A stretch of DNA of 64,000 nucleotides from Streptomyces sp. SAI-135. GTDB lineage: Bacteria > Actinomycetota > Actinomycetes > Streptomycetales > Streptomycetaceae. Under the pieces are notes generated by a model. It ran no database searches and was not told where the DNA came from. It was given only the letters and a program-made list of their open reading frames with translations. The DNA lies in assembly GCF_029893805.1 (NCBI RefSeq), contig NZ_JARXYP010000002.1, positions 868,001 to 932,000 of the forward strand. The letters run 5' to 3'. A program made the position numbers and the translations under genes. Shown in pieces: positions 43,548 through 52,951 of this stretch. The stretch's first letter is position 1, and each line of letters begins with the position of its first letter.

Positions 43548-44561
43548 GTGGCGGACGGTGCTCGCGTCGACAACTCACCCGTGACCCTGCCGCTGATCCC
43601 GCCCATGCTCGCCACCCCCGGCACCCTGCCGCCCGCCTCACAGGACGCGCGCTGGGCCTACGAGACCAAGCAGGACGGCCAGCGGGTGGTGGCCTACCTC
43701 ACCGGCGACGGCGAGATGGTGCTGCGCGCCAGGTCCGGGGAGGACATCACCGCCGCCTACCCCGAACTGCGCCCGCTGGGCACCGCGCTCGGCAGCACGC
43801 CCGCGGTGCTCGACGGGGAGATCCTGGCCCTGGACGAACAGGGCCGCGCGGACTTCCAGTTACTGCAACCGCGCATGCAGTTGGCCCACTCCCCCGGCAG
43901 GGCCGCACGCCGGGCGGCCGAAGCACCCGTGCACCTCGTGCTGTTCGACCTGATGCACCTGGGCCGGCGTTCCCTCCTCACCCTCCCCTACGTGCGGCGG
44001 CGGGCCCGTCTGGACGAACTGCAGCTCGCCGGAGCCCGCTGGTCCACCCCGGCCGCCCTCGTGGGCCACGGCGAACAGGCCCTGCGCGCCACCCGTGAGC
44101 ACGGCCTGGAGGGCCTCGTCTGCAAACGCCTCGACTCGCCGTACGAACCGGGAGTGCGCTCCCGCGCCTGGATCAAGATCCGCAACATGCGCAGCGAGGA
44201 CGTCGTCGTGGGCGGCTGGCTGCCCGGCAAGGGCCGGCTCACGGGCCTGCCGGGCGCGGTGCTCGTCGGGCAGCGGGGCGAGGGCCGGCTGCGGTACGTC
44301 GGCAGCGTGGGCACCGGCTGGAGCGAGACGGAACGCACGGAGCTCGCCTCGCTGTTGGCGGCCGCGGCGACGGACGCGTGCCCCTTCGATCCCGTGCCGC
44401 GGGTCCCGGGCGCGCGCTGGGTACTGCCCCGGCTGGTCGGCGAGGTCCGCTACAGCACCCGTACCCGGGCGGGGTTGCTGCGGCAGCCGTCCTGGCTGCG
44501 GCTGCGGCCGGATCTCGCGCCGGAGGACTCCTCGGCCGACCTCCCCGACGCGCCCTCGTGA
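43548..44561 (+). CDS. ATP-dependent DNA ligase (LigD/LigC-like)
   Basis: 337-residue ligase. The adenylation motif KxDGxR is YETKQDGQR, with Lys about residue 41; motif III includes VLDGEIL and motif IV GLEGLVCKRLDSPYE. Motif V is SRAWIKIRN. The OB-fold domain lies in the C-terminal 110 residues (VVVGGWLPGKGRLTGLPG, then LRYVGSVGTGWSE). It seals DNA nicks and is a candidate NHEJ or repair ligase. GTG 43581 is an alternative start. It is not in an operon with Ku or a polymerase, and the LigD-type phosphoesterase lies 9 kb upstream. Confidence 0.93.
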   Translation: MADGARVDNSPVTLPLIPPMLATPGTLPPASQDARWAYETKQDGQRVVAYLTGDGEMVLRARSGEDITAAYPELRPLGTALGSTPAVLDGEILALDEQGRADFQLLQPRMQLAHSPGRAARRAAEAPVHLVLFDLMHLGRRSLLTLPYVRRRARLDELQLAGARWSTPAALVGHGEQALRATREHGLEGLVCKRLDSPYEPGVRSRAWIKIRNMRSEDVVVGGWLPGKGRLTGLPGAVLVGQRGEGRLRYVGSVGTGWSETERTELASLLAAAATDACPFDPVPRVPGARWVLPRLVGEVRYSTRTRAGLLRQPSWLRLRPDLAPEDSSADLPDAPS

Positions 44562-44691
44562 TCCGGATATTGGGCGAGCCGTAACCGGAGCGACGCCTTC
44601 ACCCTCTTGGCGCGGACATGAAAAGCCGGGAAGCTGAACTCCCCAGTAACCCACAGCCGTTGGGCTGCGCCCGGATCACGAGGAGGACGCA

Positions 44692-45468
44692 GTGTCGTCA
44701 CCGTCGTTCAAGAAGCACCGCACGCGATGGTTCACCGGACTGGCCGGCGCCGCGGCGCTCGTGCTCGCCTTCCCCGCCGCCGCGTTCGCCGCCCCGCCGA
44801 CGGCGCTGCCCGCCAACGCCGAGAGCGCCGAGCTCACCTACCAGCCCGCCTTCGACTACGACACGGACGGCTGCTACCCGACGCCCGCCATCGGCCCCGA
44901 CGGCACGATCAACGGCGGTCTGAAGCCGACGGGTTCGCTCAGCGGCGACTGCCATGACGCCTCGGACCTGGACAACACCAACACGTACTCGCGCTACAAG
45001 TGCAACAACGGCTGGTGCGCCTACATGTACGGCCTGTACTTCGAGAAGGACCAGGCGCTGGCGAACAGCAGCATCGGCGGGCACCGGCACGACTGGGAGC
45101 ACGTCGTGATCTGGGTGCAGAACGGCGCGGTCCAGTACGTGTCGACGTCCAACCACGGCTCGTTCACCGTCAGCGCGGCCTCCGGCGTCCGCTTCAGCGG
45201 CACCCACGCGAAGATCGTCTACCACAAGGACGGCATCAGCACGCACTGCTTCCGGCTGGCCAACTCGAACGACGAGCCGCCGGAGAACGCCAAGGGCACC
45301 TGGCAGTACCCGCCGCTGGTCGGCTGGAACGGCTACCCCTCGGGGCTGCGCGACAAGCTGAGCGCGTACGACTTCGGCAGCGCCAACTTCGGCCTCAAGG
45401 ACGCCAACTTCGCCGCCCACCTGTCGTCGGCGAAGCCGTCGGGGATCTCCTTCGACCCCAACGCCTGA
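44692..45468 (+). CDS. Secreted NLP (NPP1, necrosis-inducing-like) protein
   Basis: 258-residue exported protein. Residues 1-34 form a Sec signal (TGLAGAAALVLAFPAAAFAA). The mature protein has the complete NLP heptapeptide GHRHDWE (130-136) in the family context, including YMYGLYFEKDQ and the C-terminal YDFGSANFGLKDANF. Four Cys (61, 87, 104, 109) may form disulfides. In oomycete and bacterial pathogens NLPs bind plant sphingolipids and lyse dicot cells using this motif. In soil Streptomyces the role is not established. GTG 44692 follows GAGGAGG. Confidence 0.94.
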   Translation: MSSPSFKKHRTRWFTGLAGAAALVLAFPAAAFAAPPTALPANAESAELTYQPAFDYDTDGCYPTPAIGPDGTINGGLKPTGSLSGDCHDASDLDNTNTYSRYKCNNGWCAYMYGLYFEKDQALANSSIGGHRHDWEHVVIWVQNGAVQYVSTSNHGSFTVSAASGVRFSGTHAKIVYHKDGISTHCFRLANSNDEPPENAKGTWQYPPLVGWNGYPSGLRDKLSAYDFGSANFGLKDANFAAHLSSAKPSGISFDPNA

Positions 45469-45568
45469 CCCGGTGGCACGATCGGGCGCTGGACCTAGGT
45501 CCCCCGCGCCCGCGGGTTCCGTCCCGCGCCCGATCCACCCCGGCCCGGCCCCGCATAGCGTCCTGTTC

Positions 45569-46594
45569 ATGGACACGACCGAAACGAGCGACACGAGCGG
45601 GCACCTCGAAGAGGCCCTGGACCGCGTCCACGCGGCAGGGCCGGAGCGGGAGGGCTGGCTGAGCAACCACGCCCCCATGGTGGTCGAGGCACTCGCGGCG
45701 CACGGGCAGGCCGGCGCGGTGCACCGGTGGCTGGACCTGTACCGGGACAAGCTGGAGGACTTCCCCGACCGCACCGACCCCGTCACGGACGACAACTGGC
45801 GCTCGGCACTGGGCGAACCGCGCCGGATCGCGGACTGGACCGACTACTACTCCCGCTCGCTCGCCGAGCGCCCCTGGCAGGACGTCCTCGCCGAGTGGTG
45901 GCCGCGCCTGCTGCCGGGCATGTACGGCGGTGCCACCCACACCGTCATCCGCGTGGGCCATGCCGTCCGCGCCGTGCGGGCGAAGGAGAACACGCCCCGG
46001 CTCACCGAACTCGCGCACGCGCTGGGCTACTGGGCGGCACGGCACCAGCCCGTGACCGGGCTCGCGGAACTGCCGGGCGCGAGAACGGCCGCGGACGCCC
46101 TGGAAGCCGTACCCGCCATCGAGCCGGGCCACCTGGGATTCCGCAACCGCCTGGCCGCCGTACACCGGCTGCCCATGTGGGCGCGCGACGTCACCGATCC
46201 GGACACCGCGAAGGAGCGGCTCACCGAGCTCGTCCGCGCGGCGACCCACCGCTACGCCACCCATGGCCACGGCGAGCCGACCATGCTCGTGCACGCGGCG
46301 ACGGCGCCCAACGCGGTGCTGCGGACCCTGGACTCCCTGCCCCGCGACCAGTGGGTGCCGAGCCTGCACGCCGCCTGGACGGCCTCGGCGGCGGTCACGG
46401 CGATGTACGCGCCCGCGGCACCGGTCGCCTACGTCCCTCCCGCGCGGCTCACGGCGCAGGAGGTCGTGGCACGCGCCCTGGCCCACGGCGACGAACACGT
46501 CATCAAGCTCACCGACACGGCCCTGGACATCGGCGACGAGCAGGCCCTCGCGGCCGCCCTGCGCTCGGTCGAACTCAGCGAGCCGCTGACCTGA
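45569..46594 (+). CDS. Questin oxidase family (DUF4243-like) protein
   Basis: 341-residue soluble protein. The pattern matches the questin-oxidase/Baeyer-Villiger-like family by its Trp- and His-rich segments (GWLSNHAPMVVEALAAHG; YYSRSLAERPWQDVLAEWWPRLLPGMYGGATHTVIRVGHAVRA). The fungal prototype oxidises an anthraquinone in secondary metabolism. Bacterial members are uncharacterised. ATG 45569 fits the start of the conserved region. Regulatory context is not evident. Confidence 0.78.
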   Translation: MDTTETSDTSGHLEEALDRVHAAGPEREGWLSNHAPMVVEALAAHGQAGAVHRWLDLYRDKLEDFPDRTDPVTDDNWRSALGEPRRIADWTDYYSRSLAERPWQDVLAEWWPRLLPGMYGGATHTVIRVGHAVRAVRAKENTPRLTELAHALGYWAARHQPVTGLAELPGARTAADALEAVPAIEPGHLGFRNRLAAVHRLPMWARDVTDPDTAKERLTELVRAATHRYATHGHGEPTMLVHAATAPNAVLRTLDSLPRDQWVPSLHAAWTASAAVTAMYAPAAPVAYVPPARLTAQEVVARALAHGDEHVIKLTDTALDIGDEQALAAALRSVELSEPLT

Positions 46595-46610
46595 GACCTG
46601 TCCCCGCATC

Positions 46611-47168
46611 ATGTCGCACAGGACCGGCCCCGCATCCGATGATGGCCGAATGGATCTTCACGAGGAACTGCCCGCCGCCGTCGGCTCCGAGGCCCTGCTC
46701 GCCCTCGCCGACACCCACCACGCCCGTCCCGCCCGGCCGTTGGGCACCAGGGAGGCCGCCGGTCACCTGGTGAAGGTGTACGCGCTGGAGGCGCCCGGCC
46801 GCACGGTGTCCGACCAGGACGCCGAGGCCGGGCTGCGGATCGCGGCGCGCCATCTCGAACTCGGCCCGCTGCGGGGCTCCCTGGGACTCGCCGTCCTGAT
46901 CGTGCACGCGGGCGGCGACGGCGACTACCTCCTGGTCCACAGCTGGATCGAGGGCCACATGGCGGACCTGGCGATCTTCGCCGGACCGGCGGGCAGGCCC
47001 GACGCCCTGCGGCCCGGGCGGGCGGGACTCGCGCCCTGCGTGTGGGAGGCCGCCGTACTCGCGCACGAGCGGGACGCCTACTCCCGGCACGTCCTGGGCG
47101 GCACCGGGCCGCTCGCCGGCCGGCTCACCGCCTGGGGCGCGGACACGATCGCGGGCGAGATCCGATGA
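46611..47168 (+). CDS. Hypothetical protein coupled to a GNAT enzyme
   Basis: 185-residue (or 172 from ATG 46650) soluble protein of unknown function. Visible blocks are [42 protein letters not shown] and [19 protein letters not shown]. No known motif or membrane segment. The stop codon overlaps the ATG of the GNAT gene (ATGA, 47165-47168), which implies a joint function. The same conserved blocks recur in unnamed actinobacterial proteins, as I recall, but I have no family name. Confidence 0.7.
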   Translation: MSHRTGPASDDGRMDLHEELPAAVGSEALLALADTHHARPARPLGTREAAGHLVKVYALEAPGRTVSDQDAEAGLRIAARHLELGPLRGSLGLAVLIVHAGGDGDYLLVHSWIEGHMADLAIFAGPAGRPDALRPGRAGLAPCVWEAAVLAHERDAYSRHVLGGTGPLAGRLTAWGADTIAGEIR

Positions 47169-47632
47169 CCGGCGCTCCCCTGGTCCGGCAGGCCGTGCGC
47201 GCCGACCTGCCCGCCGTCGCCGAACTGGCCGCCCGGCACGCGGAGTACGAGCGGGCGGCGCCGCCCCCGCGGGACCTGCCCGACCGGCTGGCCGCGCTCC
47301 TCTTCGACACCCCCGCGCCCCGTCTGCGCTGCCTGGTGGCCGAACTCCCGGACGGCACACTGGCCGGCTACGCCACCTGCGCGCCCGAACTCTCCACCTG
47401 GGAGGGCCGCGAGTACCTGCACATGGACTGCCTGTTCCTGCTCCCCGGGCACCGCGGTCTCGGACTCGGCGTGCTGCTCATGGACGCCGTGGTCGCCGAG
47501 GCCCGCACGCTGGGACTGGAGGAGGTGCAGTGGCAGACACCGACCTGGAACGACGGGGCGATGCGGTTCTACGACCGCTTGGGCGCCCGCCCCAGGCAAA
47601 AGGTGCGCTACTCCCTACCCGTCGGACCCTGA
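47165..47632 (+). CDS. GNAT-family N-acetyltransferase
   Basis: 155-residue acetyltransferase. It has the acetyl-CoA-binding loop ([17 protein letters not shown], containing the Q/RxxGxG/A-like pattern), the preceding strand [12 protein letters not shown], and the C-terminal [16 protein letters not shown]. Substrate (polyamine, peptide or antibiotic) unknown. It is translationally coupled to the upstream hypothetical gene and ends 41 bp before hemC. Confidence 0.92.
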   Translation: MTGAPLVRQAVRADLPAVAELAARHAEYERAAPPPRDLPDRLAALLFDTPAPRLRCLVAELPDGTLAGYATCAPELSTWEGREYLHMDCLFLLPGHRGLGLGVLLMDAVVAEARTLGLEEVQWQTPTWNDGAMRFYDRLGARPRQKVRYSLPVGP

Positions 47633-47673
47633 GTGTCAAACACGGAACCTCCGCAGGGTCTATCGTGTCCCGC

Positions 47674-48609
47674 ATGTCTCTCCCGGAACTTGTCCGTATC
47701 GTCTCCCGCGACTCGCCGATGGCGCTGGCCCAAGTGGAGCGTGTCCGAGCCGAGTTGACGGCCCTGTACCCCGCGGTGCGCACCGAGGTCGTGCCGGTGC
47801 GGACGACCGGCGACAAGTGGATGGGCGACCTGTCCAAGGTCGAGGGCAAGGGCGCGTTCACCAAGGAGGTGGACGCCGCACTGCTGGCCGGCGAGGCGGA
47901 TCTCGCGGTGCACTGCGTGAAGGACGTGCCCGCCGACCGCCCGCTCCCGGCGGGCACCACCTTCGCGGCGTTCCTCAAGCGCGACGACGTCCGTGACGCC
48001 CTGATCCACCCGGGCGGCCTCACCCTGGACGAACTGCCCGAGGGCACCCGGATCGGCACCTCCTCGGTGCGCCGGGTGGCCCAGCTGGCCGCCACCCACC
48101 CGCACCTGGAGTGCGTGCCGTTCCGCGGCAACGCCAACCGGCGCCTCGCGAAACTGGCGGCCGGCGAGGCGGACGCGCTGCTGCTCGCGGTCGCCGGTCT
48201 GGAGCGCATCGGCCGCGAGGACGTGATCAGCGAGATCCTCTCCCCCGAGACGATGATGCCGCCGATCGGCGCGGGCATCCTCGCCCTCCAGTGCCGGGAG
48301 GGCGACACCGAGCTGATCGACGCGGTCAGCGCGCTGGGGGATCCGGACACCTTCCGCGAGGCGACCGCCGAGCGGATGTTCCTGCATGTGCTGCAGGGTC
48401 ACTGCAACAGTCCGATCGCGGGCTACGCGCGCGTGGACCAGGGGGGCGAACTGTCCCTGCGGGCCTGTGTGTTCACCGCGGACGGCAAGACGCGGCTCAA
48501 CGCCCACGAGTGGGCGGGCCGGCTCGATCCGGCCACGCTGGGCACCTCGGTCGCGGTGGCGCTGCTGCGTCAGGGCGCCCGCGAGATCATCGACGGCATC
48601 CCGCACTGA
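47674..48609 (+). CDS. hemC: Hydroxymethylbilane synthase (porphobilinogen deaminase)
   Basis: 311-residue enzyme that joins four porphobilinogen molecules into hydroxymethylbilane. The catalytic Asp is D84 in HCVKDVP and the dipyrromethane-cofactor Cys is C244 in [11 protein letters not shown]. Substrate-binding Arg residues lie in [10 protein letters not shown] and [10 protein letters not shown]. The Cys loop differs from the commonest LEGGC form. No hemA, hemD or hemB is adjacent, so this is probably a second, dispersed copy besides the one expected in a hem operon. ATG 47674 is preceded by a weak site. Confidence 0.94.
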   Translation: MSLPELVRIVSRDSPMALAQVERVRAELTALYPAVRTEVVPVRTTGDKWMGDLSKVEGKGAFTKEVDAALLAGEADLAVHCVKDVPADRPLPAGTTFAAFLKRDDVRDALIHPGGLTLDELPEGTRIGTSSVRRVAQLAATHPHLECVPFRGNANRRLAKLAAGEADALLLAVAGLERIGREDVISEILSPETMMPPIGAGILALQCREGDTELIDAVSALGDPDTFREATAERMFLHVLQGHCNSPIAGYARVDQGGELSLRACVFTADGKTRLNAHEWAGRLDPATLGTSVAVALLRQGAREIIDGIPH

Positions 48610-48622
48610 TGCCCGCGCGGGA

Positions 48623-49138
48623 TCAGGCGGTGCCCTCTTCGGCCTGGTCCCGCAGGAAGTTGCTGATCTGGCAGGCCAGACCCTCGCGGGCCGTGCCCAC
48701 GTGCGCGGCGCCCTCGTCGAGTCCGATGCCGCCCGCCCACAGGCGGCGGTCGGCCCACTCGTCGTCGACGCGCAGCTGGATCTGCACGTCGATCTGACCG
48801 AGGCTCGTCTCGGGTCCCGCCGCGAACAGCACGGCGGTGGCGCGGCGCAGCGGGTAGACGTCGAACCCCTCGATGAACTGCGAGTTGCGCCAGTCGATGA
48901 AGGCGCTCTCGCCGTCGGGCCCGATCCGCACGTCGATCTGACCGTCCTCGAGATGGACGGTCGGATGCCGGTCGCCCCTGTTCTCGACGGTCACCCGGAC
49001 GCTGAAATACGTGAGCCCTTCGGCGGCGTCGTCGCGTCCACGCGGCGGTTCGGCCGCCTCCAGACGGTGGACGCGGACACGCAGACCGGCATGCTCGTCG
49101 TACTCCTGCCAGTCCCCGACCACGTTCGGCTCGTACAC
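48623..49138 (-). CDS. Conserved hypothetical protein with a clear promoter
   Basis: 171-residue soluble protein of unknown function, acidic, with an Ig-like or beta-rich pattern (TYFSVRVTVENRGDRHPTVHL, DVQIQLRVDDEWADRRLWAGG). GTG 49138 has an AGAGG site 8 bp upstream. A promoter lies upstream (TTGACA at 49192-49197, TAGGAA at 49168-49173, both on the minus strand, spacer 18 bp). A longer reading from TTG 49186 would start inside the -35/-10 interval and is rejected. It is convergent with hemC. Confidence 0.8.
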   Translation of the reverse strand: MYEPNVVGDWQEYDEHAGLRVRVHRLEAAEPPRGRDDAAEGLTYFSVRVTVENRGDRHPTVHLEDGQIDVRIGPDGESAFIDWRNSQFIEGFDVYPLRRATAVLFAAGPETSLGQIDVQIQLRVDDEWADRRLWAGGIGLDEGAAHVGTAREGLACQISNFLRDQAEEGTA

Positions 49139-50132
49139 AGTGCACCTCTTCGACCTCAGAGAGCTGCTTCCTATCTGTGTGCTCAATGCACTGTCAAATG
49201 AGCAGAATGCGCTGTGGCCAGGGAATTCACCCCCTTTGATCGCTGATCAAGCCGTGCGCAGGAAGAATCCGCCGATCGGCTGGAAAAACCCTTCCGCGGG
49301 CGTGCCGCACATCACGTTCCCCGTGCATGATCAACGGGCCAGCCGGCCGAGGAGCGAGGAGGCCGCGGTGATGCCGAGTGCGGCGGCCAAGGCCAGCACC
49401 CCGAAGTCGAGCGCGAGACGGGCGGGCGTGCCGAGCAGCAGGCCGCGCAGGGCGTCGACCTCGTAGCTGAGCGGGTTGACCTTGCTGACGGCCTGGAGCC
49501 AGCCCGGCATGACGGACAGCGGGTACAGGGCGTTGGAGCCGAAGAAGAGCGGCATGGTGATGGCCTGCCCGATGCCCATCAGGCGGTCCCTGCTGAGCAC
49601 GATGCCGGCGATGGTGATCGACAGGCAGGAGAAGAACGCCGAGCCGAGGATCACGATCGCGCCGACGCCCAGGAGCCTGAGCGGGTTCCAGGTCAGGGAC
49701 ACCCCGAGCAGGGCGGCGATGAGGATGACGACGACGGCCTGGATCAGCGACTTCACCCCGGCCGCGAAGGCCTTGCCGGTGGTCAGCGCCGAGCGCGGGG
49801 TGGGGGTGACCAGGAGCTTGTTGAGGATGCCCGCGTCCCGCTCCCAGATGATCTGGATGCCGTAGAAGATCGCGATGAACATCGCCGACTGGGCGATGAT
49901 GCCGGGCGCCAGGTAGTCGAGGTAGGGGATGCCCCCGGTGGGGATCGCCTTGATGCGGGTGAAGGTCTGGCCGAAGATCAGCAGCCACAGGGCGGGCTGG
50001 ACCGCGCGGGTGTAGAGCTCGGTGCGGTCGTGGCGGAGCTTCTGGAGCTCGACGGCGCACATCGCCGCGACCCGGGCGGGCAGCACCCGCCAGCCCGCGC
50101 GGGGCTCCGGCGGCTTCAGCAGCAGACCGATG

Positions 50133-50950
<818 letters not shown>

Positions 50951-50954
<4 letters not shown>

Positions 50955-51406
50955 GTCTCCTCGGCCTCCTCGTGCAGATCGACGGCGAGCGCGCGCAGGG
51001 CGGGAAGCGCGGCGCGCAGGGCCTCCTGATCGGCCGCGTCCAGCCGGGTGACGTGCCGGCTCACGAGCGCGACCCGCCGCTGCTTCCAGTCCCTGAGCCG
51101 CACCTCTGCCTTCCCGGTGAGCAGCAGCCGGACGGCGCGCCGGTCGGCGGGGTCGGTCTCGCGGACCAGGTACCCCTGCTTGACCAGCTGATTGACCAGG
51201 GTGGAGACGGAGTTCCCGGCCAGGAACAGCTCCTTGGCGGCGTCGGAGACACCGATGCCGGGCCGGGACTCCACCAGGCGCAGCAGCTCGACCTCGGCCC
51301 CGCGCAGCCGCGGCACGGTCAGTCCGGCGCGCAGCCTGCGCCTGAGCAGCCGCTGGACGCCGACGAGCGCGTCGGCCAGCTCTTCGGGGAAGGTCTCCTC
51401 CTCCAC
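50951..51406 (-). CDS. MarR-family regulator of the ABC exporter
   Basis: 151-residue repressor with the MarR winged-helix (VSDAAKELFLAGNSVSTLVNQLVKQGYLVRETDPADRRAVRLLLTGKA, residues about 53-100). Helices at both ends form the dimerisation domain. It is the first gene of the marR-ATPase-permease operon, and a near-perfect palindrome lies just upstream. Ligand-triggered release should induce the exporter and the regulator together. GTG 51406. Confidence 0.94.
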
Positions 51407-51417
51407 ACCCGCGAGAT

Positions 51418-51436
51418 TACCTCTGAGTCAGAGGTA
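51418..51436. promoter_or_regulatory. MarR operator of the ABC exporter operon
   Basis: TACCTCTGA and TCAGAGGTA are perfect 9-bp arms around a single G; flanking GAGA and TCTC extend the symmetry with one extra base on the left. It starts 12 bp upstream of the marR start codon, inside the expected promoter, which is the classic place for MarR autorepression. Confidence 0.8.
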
Positions 51437-51482
51437 TCTCACCCAAGGTCTGGTCAAGCAATACGTGCGGATTGCTGTTTTT

Positions 51483-51508
51483 GTTTCATTTCATCCCATA
51501 ACGGGAAT
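51483..51508 (+). promoter_or_regulatory. Possible SigB-type promoter of the sigma factor gene
   Basis: GTTT (51483-51486), a 16-bp spacer and GGGAAT (51503-51508) resemble the GNNTnn/GGGTAY-like promoters recognised by Streptomyces SigB-group sigma factors. This would place the gene under self-type control. The AT-rich block is unusual for this genome. Confidence 0.45.
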
Positions 51509-51644
51509 GAGGTTCTACGTGCTTCGGACAGGAGGCACGTCCGTGGGGACCCCGTCCGGCGGGCCCCGGACCTCTCCTCAGAGTCCGAGTACGCGTCTCC
51601 CACGGTGTCTGTCCCTCCAGCACCCGCTCAGGGAGGTGCGCGAC

Positions 51645-52433
51645 ATGTCCGTCGCCACCAGAACCAAGCCGCATCCGCACGACGACGCCCCCGACACCAA
51701 CGCGGCGTTCCGGCGCCTGGCCCGCCTGCCCGAAGGCCCGGAGCGCAAGGCCCTGCGGGACGAGCTCGTGGAGCTCTGGCTGCCCATGGCCGAGCGGATC
51801 GCCGTCCGCTTCCGCGGTCGCGGGGAGTCCCTCGAAGACCTCTACCAGGTGGCCGCCCTCGGGCTCGTCAAGGCCGTCGACCACTACGACCCGGCTCGCG
51901 GCAGCGCCTTCGAGGCGTACGCCGTGCCGACGGTGACCGGCGAGATCAAACGGCACTTCCGCGATCACATGTGGACGCTGCACGTGCCGCGCCGGGTGCA
52001 GGACCTGCGCAACCGGGTCCGGCAGGCCTCCAAGGAGCTCGCGCAGAACCCCGGCGGGGCGCCCACCGTCGCCGAGATCGCCGAGCGGGCGCACCTGACC
52101 GAGGACGAGGTGCGCACCGGTGCGGAGGCGCTGGAGTGCTTCACCGCGCTGTCGCTGGAGGCGGAGATGCCCGGCACGGACGGCTACGCCCTGGGCGACG
52201 CGCTCGGCTGTCCCGACCCCGCTTTCGACGTCGTCGTCGACCGGGTGGCGGTCGGGCCCCGCCTCAAGGCCCTGCCCGAGCGCGAGCGGACCATCCTGTA
52301 CCTGCGGTTCTTCCGCGGCATGACCCAGAGCGGCATCGCGGAGGAACTCGGCATCTCCCAGATGCACGTCTCCCGGCTGCTCAGCACGTGCTGCGCGCAG
52401 CTGCGCGAGGAGGTCCTGGCCGACGACGGCTGA
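51645..52433 (+). CDS. SigB/SigF-family RNA polymerase sigma factor
   Basis: 262-residue sigma factor of the Streptomyces SigB/F/G group. Region 2 includes MAERIAVRFRGRGESLEDLYQVAALGLVKAVDHYDP and SFEAYAVPTVTGEIKRHFRDHMWTLHVPRR. Region 3 has the HTH-type PTVAEIAERAHLTEDEV and region 4 ends in ERERTILYLRFFRGMTQSGIAEELGISQMHVSRLL. These factors direct stress or developmental transcription and are usually held by an anti-sigma RsbW-like kinase; none is adjacent. ATG 51645 has GGGAGGTG upstream. Confidence 0.96.
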   Translation: MSVATRTKPHPHDDAPDTNAAFRRLARLPEGPERKALRDELVELWLPMAERIAVRFRGRGESLEDLYQVAALGLVKAVDHYDPARGSAFEAYAVPTVTGEIKRHFRDHMWTLHVPRRVQDLRNRVRQASKELAQNPGGAPTVAEIAERAHLTEDEVRTGAEALECFTALSLEAEMPGTDGYALGDALGCPDPAFDVVVDRVAVGPRLKALPERERTILYLRFFRGMTQSGIAEELGISQMHVSRLLSTCCAQLREEVLADDG

Positions 52434-52457
52434 GCCCCTCACACAGGGTCAGTCGGG

Positions 52458-52781
52458 TCACGCGCCCGGAATCTGCGTGGGGCCGTAACGGTCGAGCGCC
52501 TCCTCCAGCTCCACGCGGATCTCCCGGGGGATCTCTCCCGAGCGCCCCCAGATGAGGATCAGCTCCGCGACGTTGCGCAGCTTGATGTTGGTGTGCTGGG
52601 AGACGTCCTTGAGGACCTGCCAGCCCTCGTCCGGGGTGATCCTGCCGAGCGCGACGACCATGCCGATGGCCTGGTCCACGACCGCGTGGGAGGCGACCGC
52701 TTCCTTGAGCTGGCCGATCTCCTCCTGGAGGGCGAAGATCCGGTTCGACTCGTCGGCTGGTTCGTTCGGTACGACTGGCAC
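52458..52781 (-). CDS. ANTAR-domain protein
   Basis: 107-residue protein. Residues 10-28 form a short coiled-coil (RIFALQEEIGQLKEAVASH). The ANTAR helix bundle follows (VVDQAIGMVVALGRITPDEGWQVLKDVSQHTNIKLRNVAELIL). ANTAR domains bind paired RNA hairpins and relieve transcription termination. No receiver or GAF domain is fused, so it probably depends on a partner. GTG 52781 with GGAG just upstream. Convergent with the sigma factor gene. Confidence 0.92.
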   Translation of the reverse strand: MPVVPNEPADESNRIFALQEEIGQLKEAVASHAVVDQAIGMVVALGRITPDEGWQVLKDVSQHTNIKLRNVAELILIWGRSGEIPREIRVELEEALDRYGPTQIPGA

Positions 52782-52951
52782 CTCTCCATCCTGTCACCGG
52801 GGCAGACCCCCGCCACCGGGCGGAGGCGAACGGGCCACCGTTTCGGCGGCGCCCCCGGGGTACTCGGCAGGCGCCCGAGGCGGATCCGGACGGACACTGG
52901 GGGAAGACCGCCCGGTGGGCCGCCGGCCGACGAGAGCAGGACGCGACTGCC

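Noticed and set aside
49139..49186. Upstream extension of the hypothetical gene from a TTG at 49186
   Set aside because: The extension falls between a clear -35 and -10 and would precede the transcription start.
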